Assembly (NCBI GenBank): GCA_012735505.1 | Contig: JAAYHE010000073.1 | Span: forward strand, 1-49,298 | DNA: 49,298 nt | Direction of reading: 5' to 3' | From: Bacillota bacterium | Lineage (GTDB): Bacteria > Bacillota > UBA994 > UBA5500 | Shown: positions 15,541 through 22,898 of the stretch, piece after piece | Layout: each line of letters begins with the position of its first letter | Numbering within the stretch: the stretch's first letter is position 1 | Notes under the pieces: generated by a model | Databases searched by the model: none | The model's input: the letters and a program-made list of their open reading frames with translations, nothing else | Told to the model about the DNA's origin: nothing | Translations under genes and position numbers: made by a program

Positions 15541-15573
15541 AGACGACCCGCCGCTGCATTGCGGGGGTCGTCT
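15541..15573 (-). terminator. hairpin ending the ornithine/AMMECR1 operon
   Basis: AGACGACCC and GGGTCGTCT arms extend by GC/GC with one bulged base, about 20 bp after the GTPase stop. On the minus strand TTCTTATCCTTATT follows. This is the first strong hairpin downstream of ord on this strand. Confidence 0.65.
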
Positions 15574-15591
15574 CCTTAGATATCATCTATC

Positions 15592-16902
15592 CTATAGCTT
15601 TAATAACTTCAAAGCCTCTTCCAATGTTGGTTGGCCAATTTCTTGCAGCTCGTAGCGCACGCGGGTAGACGGCTGGTCAATATTCACCACCCGACGCAGA
15701 TCGATAGGAGTAGCTATTAAGACAGCGTCGCAAGGCACACGCTTGATAGTTTCCTCGAGATCTTGTACCTGTTTTTCACCGTAGCCCATAGCCGGCAAGA
15801 CTTCAGCTAGGTGATCATAAGTGGCGAAAGTGCTGGCGATAGATTCTACTGCATAGGGCCGTGGATCGACAAAGGCGACACCTAGCTTGCGAGCTGCAAC
15901 TACACCAGCACCAAAACTCATACCGCCATGAGTGAGGGTGGGACCGTCTTCTACAACCAAGATTTGCTTGCCTTTGACCACTTCTGGCTCATCAATTGTA
16001 ATAGGTGAAGCTGCCTCGATGATCATGGCGTCGGGGTTAAGGCGCATGACGTTATCGCGCACCGTAGCAATCCCTTCCGGAGAGGCGCTGTCAATCTTAT
16101 TGATCACGATTACGTCAGCTAGCAACACATTGACCTCGCCTGGGTAATAAGCAGCCTCGTCACCAGGTCGATGGGGATCAACCAGAGTAATATGTAAATC
16201 TGGCTTAAAGAAAGGCGTATCGTTGTTACCGCCATCCCAAAGAATAACGTCAGCTTCCTTTTCAGCCTCGCGCAAGATAGCCTCATAGTCGACACCCGCA
16301 TAGACAATGATGCCGCGGTCGATATGGGGCTCGTATTCTTCCCGCTCTTCAATAGTGGTTTTATGCAGGTCAAGATCTTCATAGGAGGCAAAACGCTGGA
16401 CAGCTTGCTTGGCTAAATCCCCGTAAGGCATAGGATGACGCACTACTACCACGCGTAATCCTTTGGCCCTTAGGATGTCAACGATCTTACGAGTAGTTTG
16501 GCTCTTACCAACTCCAGTCCGCACGGCACATACAGCAATAACAGGTTTATCAGATTCTAACATCGTCTGCTGGGCGCCTAGCATGGTAAAGCTGGCCCCC
16601 CAGGCATTGACTAAGGCTGCCTTGGACATGACTTCGGCATACGATAGGTCACTATAGGAAAGAACTACTTGGTCAACTTTTAGTTCCTTAATCAGCTCGG
16701 GCAGCTCCGACTCGGCGCAAATAGGTATCCCTTCCGGATAGAGCTTGCCAGCCAAAGCTGCAGGATAAACGCGGCCCTCTATATCGGGGATCTGAGTGGC
16801 AGTAAAGGCAACTACTTCATAATCAGGATTGTCACGAAATAGAACATTAAAGTTGTGAAAGTCTCTTCCGGCTGCGCCCATGATAAGGATTCTCTGTGCC
16901 AT
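15592..16902 (-). CDS. cyclic 2,3-diphosphoglycerate synthetase family GTPase-like protein
   Basis: A 436-residue P-loop protein. The N-terminal part (1-118) is Rossmann-like with RILIMGAAGRDFHNFN; the P-loop AVRTGVGKSQTT lies at 126-137; ILWDGGNNDTPFF and ADVIVINKID are the Walker-B-like and specificity motifs. Family members are annotated after the archaeal cyclic 2,3-diphosphoglycerate synthetase, but bacteria with this gene are not known to make that compound, so the true reaction is open. In many Clostridia it lies next to carbamate kinase and amino-acid or purine catabolic genes, as here (106 bp after arcC). It is the last gene of the apparent ornithine operon. The ATG at 16902 has GGAGGGAGAAAC upstream. 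Confidence 0.85.
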   Translation of the reverse strand: MAQRILIMGAAGRDFHNFNVLFRDNPDYEVVAFTATQIPDIEGRVYPAALAGKLYPEGIPICAESELPELIKELKVDQVVLSYSDLSYAEVMSKAALVNAWGASFTMLGAQQTMLESDKPVIAVCAVRTGVGKSQTTRKIVDILRAKGLRVVVVRHPMPYGDLAKQAVQRFASYEDLDLHKTTIEEREEYEPHIDRGIIVYAGVDYEAILREAEKEADVILWDGGNNDTPFFKPDLHITLVDPHRPGDEAAYYPGEVNVLLADVIVINKIDSASPEGIATVRDNVMRLNPDAMIIEAASPITIDEPEVVKGKQILVVEDGPTLTHGGMSFGAGVVAARKLGVAFVDPRPYAVESIASTFATYDHLAEVLPAMGYGEKQVQDLEETIKRVPCDAVLIATPIDLRRVVNIDQPSTRVRYELQEIGQPTLEEALKLLKL

Positions 16903-17008
16903 GTTTCTCCCTCCTGGTTTTTGGTCTAGTTAGCGATCCTGTCGGCTACCGCTAGCTAAGCCCGTGCGTAGCCAGTTGTCATTTCGTGTTAGTGTTACCA
17001 CCCCCCTT

Positions 17009-17947
17009 TTAGAGAATGAAGCGAGTACCTGCCTTTCCTTGTAATGCGGCAGACCCTGCCTCTAGAGATGTGATGATGGCAATCTCGCCACCTTCCTCTA
17101 CAAAACTACAAGCCGCCTCTACTTTGGGGCCCATGCTGCCAGCACGAAAATGGCCTTCCGCCTGATAGCGGCGTGCCTCGGCTACATGCACCTCACCCAG
17201 CCACTCTTGTCCCGGGCTTCCCCAATTGATGGCCACAGCTTTTACATCGGTAAGAATCAGCAAAATTTCTGCCCCAATATCGACTGCTAGCCGTTGGCTA
17301 GCCAAATCTTTATCAATAACCGCCTCAATTCCTCGCAGCCCCCGCTCAGTCTCGACGACGGGGATGCCGCCCCCTCCAGCTGCAATCACAACTGCCCCGC
17401 TCGCTAGCAAGTTCAAAATCGCCTCCCGCTCTTGTATACGCAAGGGTGTGGGTGACGGCACCAGGCGTCGCCAACCGCCTCGTGCCTTATCTTCCTGCAT
17501 TATGTAACCTTGCGTCGCCGCTAACTCTTGGGCTTGGGCGGCAGAAAAATACGGTCCGATCGGCTTGGTCGGCTGCTTTAAAGCAGGATCATCGGCAGCA
17601 ATACTCACTTGTGTCACTACAGTCACTACTGGTTGCAGATGACCGTGCTGCCGGAGGATATTAGTTAAGGATTGCTGCAAGAGATATCCGATCTGGCCCT
17701 GGGTTTGGGCGCCACAAACGTCAAGAGGCATAGCTGGAACTAAATCGCTAGCCTTTTCGTTTTGCAGAAGAATATTGCCTACTTGGGGACCATTACCATG
17801 GGTGATAACCACCCGATACCCAGCCATAATCATAGCTGCTATTTGCCCCGCTGCCTGGTCGATGTTGGCTAGCTGCTGCTCCACTGTGCCTGCCTGGCCC
17901 GCCTGTAAAATGGCATTGCCTCCTAAGGCAACTACTACCTTTTTCAC
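17009..17947 (-). CDS. arcC: carbamate kinase
   Basis: A 312-residue amino-acid kinase-fold enzyme that transfers phosphate from carbamoyl phosphate to ADP, giving ATP and carbamate. KKVVVALGGNAI at the N-terminus, THGNGPQVGN (about 49-58), the DKARGGWRRLVPSP block and VIAAGGGGIPV are the carbamate kinase signatures; DKDLASQRLA and DVKAVAINWG follow. Length is normal. No carbamoyltransferase or arginine deiminase gene lies in the window, so its carbamoyl phosphate must come from elsewhere. It follows amrS by 39 bp in the apparent operon. Confidence 0.96.
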   Translation of the reverse strand: MKKVVVALGGNAILQAGQAGTVEQQLANIDQAAGQIAAMIMAGYRVVITHGNGPQVGNILLQNEKASDLVPAMPLDVCGAQTQGQIGYLLQQSLTNILRQHGHLQPVVTVVTQVSIAADDPALKQPTKPIGPYFSAAQAQELAATQGYIMQEDKARGGWRRLVPSPTPLRIQEREAILNLLASGAVVIAAGGGGIPVVETERGLRGIEAVIDKDLASQRLAVDIGAEILLILTDVKAVAINWGSPGQEWLGEVHVAEARRYQAEGHFRAGSMGPKVEAACSFVEEGGEIAIITSLEAGSAALQGKAGTRFIL

Positions 17948-17986
17948 ACCAAATTACCCCTTTCTTCTCACTATGTCTTACCACCG

Positions 17987-18946
17987 TTAGCTAAGGCAAA
18001 ACGGCAATTTGCGCCCACAGTTTTGACACTTGCCTTGCTCTAGACCTAGAGTAAGAACCGATACGAAATCGCGTTGAACGACTAACTGCCCGCATCGGGG
18101 ACAGTAGGTGTCTACGTGCATCCCCACATTGCCTAGATAGACAAAGTTTAGCTTTTCTGCAGCTACTTGCCGCAACTGTTCCAAGGAAGATACTGGGGTA
18201 GCTGCAATTTTTAGCTTATAATTGGGAAAATATCGTGTCAAGTGCAGGGGTATGTCTGGCGACAAAGAAGCTACCCAATCTGCCAAGCGAGCCATTTCTT
18301 CCGGCCGATCGTTTTTTCCCGGGATCACCAAATATGTCAGCTCTACATGGCTTTGCTCATAAGCTAGGGCCACATTCCTCAATACTGGTTCAAGGCTAGC
18401 ACCACATAATTCCCGGTAGAATTCTTCGGTGAAAGCTTTGACGTCAATATTCAAGGCATCGATGTGCTGTAGTAGCGCTTGCCACGGTTCGGGCTGGAGA
18501 TAGCCATTGGTAATCAGTGCCGTCTTCAGCCCTTTATCTTTAGCTAGCCTCGCCGTGTCCAAGACGAATTCATAGTCCATAGTCGGCTCGTTATAGGTGA
18601 AGGCTATCCCGATCTGTTTGGGATCCGACCTTTGCTCTGCCAGGGCCAAGGCTACCACTTGGGCTGGAGTCATCTTTACTGTTTGGGCCTGTTGATGGGC
18701 TATATGGTAATTCTGACAAAAGGAGCAGCTCAGGTTGCAACCTAGCCCACCGATGGAAAGGACATGGGTGCCCGGATAAAAATGATAGAGGGGCTTTTTC
18801 TCTATGGGGTCAACAGCAATAGCCGTAATCTGGCCATAGTTGATAGGCACTAGCTGTCCTTGGCGCACAGTCCGCTGCCGGCACCGCCCTACTTTACCTT
18901 CAGTTAAACGACAGGCATGGGGACAAAGGCGGCAAATAGTTGGCAT
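17987..18946 (-). CDS. amrS: AmmeMemoRadiSam system radical SAM enzyme
   Basis: A 319-residue radical SAM protein (formerly grouped as PflA-like). The N-terminus has a cysteine cluster (Cys5, Cys8, Cys12, Cys22). The radical SAM 4Fe-4S motif is Cys70-X3-Cys74-X2-Cys77 in GCNLSCSFCQNYH. FTYNEPTMDYEFVLDTA and TNGYLQPEPW are AmrS family blocks. The C-terminus carries a second zinc-ribbon-like set (CPRCG, CQNCG). The substrate of the AmmeMemoRadiSam system is unknown in the literature as I know it. The ATG at 18946 has TAGGAGGTAGAC upstream and lies 13 bp after amrA, so the two are co-transcribed. Confidence 0.93.
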   Translation of the reverse strand: MPTICRLCPHACRLTEGKVGRCRQRTVRQGQLVPINYGQITAIAVDPIEKKPLYHFYPGTHVLSIGGLGCNLSCSFCQNYHIAHQQAQTVKMTPAQVVALALAEQRSDPKQIGIAFTYNEPTMDYEFVLDTARLAKDKGLKTALITNGYLQPEPWQALLQHIDALNIDVKAFTEEFYRELCGASLEPVLRNVALAYEQSHVELTYLVIPGKNDRPEEMARLADWVASLSPDIPLHLTRYFPNYKLKIAATPVSSLEQLRQVAAEKLNFVYLGNVGMHVDTYCPRCGQLVVQRDFVSVLTLGLEQGKCQNCGRKLPFCLS

Positions 18947-18959
18947 GTCTACCTCCTAA

Positions 18960-20378
18960 TTAATGAAAGCGAGTGACCGTAAAGCGATATAGTTTGACCG
19001 GCTCCTGCGGGCCGATGCCGGCTTTAAGCTTAGCCACACGCACTTGTTCCTGGATGCTGTCAATGCCTGGCAGGTCAGGCAAGAGTAGCCCCCGGCGACG
19101 ACCACGCTCAACGATAACCCCGTAAGTCTCAGGGTCGAGTTCTTCTTCATTGGCGATAGCTTCAGGCTCACCTAGAACATCAACCGAGTAGACTAGGCTA
19201 GCCAACTCCTCGGGCTCTACCCTATAAAAGCGTGGGTCTTCGGTGGCAGCGCTGATAGCGTTTCTCACTATTTCAGCTGCCAAGGTAGGGCAAGTCGGCT
19301 CAGTAGTACCGATACAACCTCTCAGTTGGCCGTGTTTATAAATAGTTACGAAAGCACCCGCCCTAACCGGCAATTCTGCCGGCAGCGGTGGCAGTTGGCT
19401 CAGTACGCGTCCTTCACCCACATAGGTCTCTACCGCTTGTCTAGCCAGACGCACCAAGGGCGACTCGTTAGCTCTTTGTTCGGCTACTCGTGCCTGACGC
19501 GACGCCAACAATCGCGGCAGATTAACAGCCCCTTGCCCCTCGCTTACCTGCTGCCAGGCTACTAAATAGCCTACGCCCCAAGGCGCTTCGTATGACAAGA
19601 CCTTGCTTTCACCAGCTAAGCCTTCAAAGCAACCTAAGAAGACGACCAAGGGCCGCAAGCCACATTCACCGGCCACCTGCCCCAGTTCTTCTAAGCGAGC
19701 TAGATCCCAGGGCGACTGGGAGGCAAATATCTCGGTTACCGCCTCGTCAAATAGATGGGCTTCGGGGTGATATCCAGCCGGAGCAACAGGGCTGAGGCGA
19801 TGAGACAAGTCGCCGCTAGCAATGATGCCTACCCTTTTCCCCTGCTCTTGCACCGCTGCTTGAATTGCTACTCCTAGGGCATAGTGTTCTTCCAAGGGTA
19901 ATCCGGCCACATTGATAATGACTAGCGGTGGCAAATCGCCTGACCCCGCCTGGCGCAAATACCAGAGGGGGACTAATGCTCCATGATCTAAACTTAGCGG
20001 CAAATTCATCCTCCGCTTGAGACGGTCTGTCAAGCCAGCCAAAGGCAGCTGCTTCTGCTCGGCAACGGACAAAACGGCTGTTAGCAAGCTTTGGTCACAA
20101 GTCACAGTAATACACTCGCCAGCTGCGCCAAAACTGGCGAAACTGCCGCTTAGATTCGGGCCCACCTCTAAAGAAAAGGAGTCGGAAAAGATGGGGCCAT
20201 GGGAGCCGATTAGGATAATAGTCTCTGGTTTGAGGTCGACCATAGCCGCAGCGGCTTGCTGCATTGCCTCGATGGTAGCCTGCGCCTCTTTTTCTTCGCC
20301 TTGGCCAACGGCAGGGATGATGATAGGCGGATGCGGGCTATACCAGCCACCGATAATTCCTGCGTTCACATGGTTCAC
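18960..20378 (-). CDS. amrA: AmmeMemoRadiSam system protein A: LigB/Memo-like domain fused to AMMECR1
   Basis: A 472-residue two-domain protein. Residues 1-275 resemble the class III extradiol dioxygenase (LigB)/Memo fold, with GGWYSPHPPIIIP, ETIILIGSHGPIF, LDHGALVPLWYL and IIASGDLSHRL supplying His/Asp residues at the usual metal-site positions. Residues about 304-472 are AMMECR1, with the invariant LRGCIG at 352-357 and the ISAATEDPRF block. The fusion implies that Memo-like and AMMECR1 activities act together, next to the radical SAM partner. The GTG start at 20378 overlaps the ornithine racemase stop as GTGA. The reaction is unknown. Confidence 0.9.
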   Translation of the reverse strand: MNHVNAGIIGGWYSPHPPIIIPAVGQGEEKEAQATIEAMQQAAAAMVDLKPETIILIGSHGPIFSDSFSLEVGPNLSGSFASFGAAGECITVTCDQSLLTAVLSVAEQKQLPLAGLTDRLKRRMNLPLSLDHGALVPLWYLRQAGSGDLPPLVIINVAGLPLEEHYALGVAIQAAVQEQGKRVGIIASGDLSHRLSPVAPAGYHPEAHLFDEAVTEIFASQSPWDLARLEELGQVAGECGLRPLVVFLGCFEGLAGESKVLSYEAPWGVGYLVAWQQVSEGQGAVNLPRLLASRQARVAEQRANESPLVRLARQAVETYVGEGRVLSQLPPLPAELPVRAGAFVTIYKHGQLRGCIGTTEPTCPTLAAEIVRNAISAATEDPRFYRVEPEELASLVYSVDVLGEPEAIANEEELDPETYGVIVERGRRRGLLLPDLPGIDSIQEQVRVAKLKAGIGPQEPVKLYRFTVTRFH

Positions 20379-21451
20379 TCCTCGTAGTTCTTGTATACTT
20401 TATGCACATAAGCCGATGTGCTAGCTGCCAACAAGGCAGCATAGTTGAGGCCAAAACTAAATACCTGGCCTACTTTTACCTTACCCGGATAAGCGCCTAC
20501 ATCTAACAGCAGATGGTCGCTGCTGGCACCAAGCACTGTTATACCCGGATCCAGAGGAGCCAGTCCCCCAGGGTCCACGTCTTGCTTACCGATAGCTACA
20601 ATAGCCCTCCTTTGTAACCCCCGGTCGACAAAAACGGGCTTGTTACCAAAGGCGTCTTGGCCAATATGTCCGACGGGCACCGAGGGCTTTTGCTTCACTT
20701 CTACTACTTCGGCCTGCAAAACCACAGCATCAGTATGAAGGCCCGCAATAGGGTGACGAGACACAGTTTCTCTGCCTAAAATCAAGGATTCGCCCAGACG
20801 CAAATTGTTGATACCCCTGGGTATCTTGCCCTCCTGTAGTAACTGCAAACTGCTCGAGTTTCCCCCCGAGACGATTTCGCATTGTACTAGCCCCTGGCGT
20901 TCCAGCTCGCGCGCCAAGTCGACCAAAATGCCTAGGTTTTTTGGGCTGGGGATTACTCCTCCATAACAAGTCAGGTTCGTGCCCAAACCAGCTATTTGCA
21001 GACCAGGGAGCCCTATAGCCCGCTTGACAAACGGAATGACTTGATCGGGCCAAAGCCCCTCCCGTAGATCCCCTACATCCACCATTAACAAGACACGGTG
21101 TTGCCGCTGGGCGGCAACTGCCGCCTGGCTGAGAGCCTGCAGGGTCGTCCATTCGCTGTTGAGGCTACAAGCGGCAATATGCACCACCGCCTCCGCTTGG
21201 CGCGGGCTGGGTAAACGCAATAATACTTTAGGTGTGTCTGGGAAACTGCTGGCGAGGCGTCTAAGATTGGTCAAGCGTGAATCGGCTAAAGCGGTAACAC
21301 CACCAGCCAACATGGCTGCCCCTACCGGAGGCGCACCACCTAAGACCTTTGTCACACCCCAAATGCTAATTGAAAAGGACTTGGCCAAATCCACCAAGGT
21401 CTGAGCGTTATGACGCAGCTTAGCCACATCTATACGCAAAAGCGGATACAC
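20375..21451 (-). CDS. orr: ornithine racemase
   Basis: A 358-residue fold-type III PLP enzyme with an alanine-racemase N-terminal barrel. Lys35 in WGVTKVLGG is the Schiff-base lysine. NNLRLGESLILG, LGTNLTCYGGV and the C-terminal ASSDHLLLDV match ornithine racemase rather than alanine racemase. It makes D-ornithine for the aminomutase OraSE. I take the GTG at 21451 because AAAGG lies 8 bases upstream and the protein opens (M)YPLLRIDVAKL as in the family; the frame is open to a GTG at 21478. Its stop overlaps the amrA start. The identification relies strongly on the adjacent ornithine genes. Confidence 0.92.
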   Translation of the reverse strand: MYPLLRIDVAKLRHNAQTLVDLAKSFSISIWGVTKVLGGAPPVGAAMLAGGVTALADSRLTNLRRLASSFPDTPKVLLRLPSPRQAEAVVHIAACSLNSEWTTLQALSQAAVAAQRQHRVLLMVDVGDLREGLWPDQVIPFVKRAIGLPGLQIAGLGTNLTCYGGVIPSPKNLGILVDLARELERQGLVQCEIVSGGNSSSLQLLQEGKIPRGINNLRLGESLILGRETVSRHPIAGLHTDAVVLQAEVVEVKQKPSVPVGHIGQDAFGNKPVFVDRGLQRRAIVAIGKQDVDPGGLAPLDPGITVLGASSDHLLLDVGAYPGKVKVGQVFSFGLNYAALLAASTSAYVHKVYKNYEE

Positions 21452-21522
21452 CTTTATCACCCTTTCAGTCGCGACCACCGATGCAGCCTAGCGTTGCTTG
21501 CACACCAGCCAGCGATCTCCAG

Positions 21523-22878
21523 CTAAATCCCCAAGCTTTGGTACATTAGCTGCAGGGCGGCGTCGGGGAATAGGTTGGCCAACACACCTAGGGCGGCCAA
21601 GTTGTAATGGCGATCAATAAGCACTTCCGCAGTCGTTGGTGGCAATAGCATGCCGCGACGAGGGCGATGCAAGAGGGTACGCAACAGTTGTTTGCCGTTA
21701 GGCAACTTAGTCAGGGGCCCTCCCGTGCCTATCACATAGCGCACATTGCCCAAATCTTTACCGCTAGCGATAGTCACTTGCCCCTGGGGACCATAAAGCT
21801 GTTTGAGGCGACCGGCATGCCGCTCGAGCGCAATGCCAGCGGCTGCCTCGGTCAGTGCCTGTAAGAATTGCAGATGGGTTGCAGACGTAGGCATAGCCTC
21901 CCAGCCGGCTAACAGACTAGCGACATCTATACTTAACCGCTGGGATAAGTTAGCTGCGCCTATGCTTTCTACCACATGGCCTGCATTGATAAAAACCCCT
22001 AGGTCACCTTCCACCGTGCGCTTAGCCAAGGGTTCGGGATGGAGCAGCAGGCGTCTGGTCGCATCGGAGCCAGGTGTAACCGAGTGGACGTCGGTAGTTG
22101 CACCGCCGACATCTATTACCAATAGGTCACCGATAGCCGTATACAGTAGCTCTGTGGCAGCCAAAACAGCCCCCGGTGTGGGCATAATCGAACCAGTGAC
22201 CATCTGCCTGATCCTTTCCATCCCCGGGGCAAACACAATATGTTCTGCAAAAACCTGTTGGATAACCTGCCGCGTTGGCTCTACATTCAGCTCGTCGATA
22301 GCAGGATAGACATTGGCTACCACATAGTGGGGTAGGCCAGCTACTTGCATAATAGCTTTAAATTCGTTGGCAGCAGCGCGGTTGCCAGCGTAAACAATGG
22401 GAGCGCTGAGCTTAGCTGCAGCCAGCTGCCTAGCATTAGTCAAAATGGTAGCTGTATCTCCATAGTCGACTCCGCCCGCGAGAAGGATAATATTAGGCCG
22501 CAGTTGTTTAAGGGCTGTAATGTCTGCCGCCGTCAGCTCCCCAGCCGTAACCATGCTAACAACGGCTCCTGCTCCCAGCGCTGCCTCTCTTGCTGCCCGG
22601 ACTGTCATATCCAACACCAGGCCGTGGACACTCATACGCAGTCCCCCGGCCGCACTGCTGCAGGCTAACATCGCATCCCATTGTAAATTCTGGCCAGCGC
22701 GAGATTCGAAATCTAGAATAGCCTGCTTGAGGCCGATAGTAACGTCACCCAGCTTGACCGAGGTCGGGGCTTGCCCCTGGCCGAGCCAGCGAGGCTCGGC
22801 CGTATCTAGGTCGGTGAAGGCGTTGACGACAGTAGTGGTGCTACCGATTTCAGCCACCAACACTTCTGCGTACAGCAT
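21523..22878 (-). CDS. MutL/GlmL-type accessory ATPase of the ornithine aminomutase cluster
   Basis: A 451-residue member of the glutamate mutase L family, with the ASKHA/actin-like ATPase fold. VAEIGSTTTVVNAF (about 7-20) and VIDVGGATTDVHSVT are its two phosphate-binding loops, and IILLAGGVDYGD is the adenosine-side motif. Such proteins accompany B12-dependent carbon-skeleton and aminomutases and are thought to reactivate or remake the cobalamin-bound enzyme. It lies 20 bp after oraE and 71 bp before orr, the usual place in ornithine clusters. The ATG at 22878 has AAAGGA 9 bases upstream. Confidence 0.93.
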   Translation of the reverse strand: MLYAEVLVAEIGSTTTVVNAFTDLDTAEPRWLGQGQAPTSVKLGDVTIGLKQAILDFESRAGQNLQWDAMLACSSAAGGLRMSVHGLVLDMTVRAAREAALGAGAVVSMVTAGELTAADITALKQLRPNIILLAGGVDYGDTATILTNARQLAAAKLSAPIVYAGNRAAANEFKAIMQVAGLPHYVVANVYPAIDELNVEPTRQVIQQVFAEHIVFAPGMERIRQMVTGSIMPTPGAVLAATELLYTAIGDLLVIDVGGATTDVHSVTPGSDATRRLLLHPEPLAKRTVEGDLGVFINAGHVVESIGAANLSQRLSIDVASLLAGWEAMPTSATHLQFLQALTEAAAGIALERHAGRLKQLYGPQGQVTIASGKDLGNVRYVIGTGGPLTKLPNGKQLLRTLLHRPRRGMLLPPTTAEVLIDRHYNLAALGVLANLFPDAALQLMYQSLGI

Positions 22879-22898
22879 GGTTGCCCGTCCTTTCTGGC

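Noticed and set aside
20730-21152. Alternative minus-strand frame of 140 codons inside orr
   Set aside because: Shadow of the ornithine racemase reading frame; no motifs.
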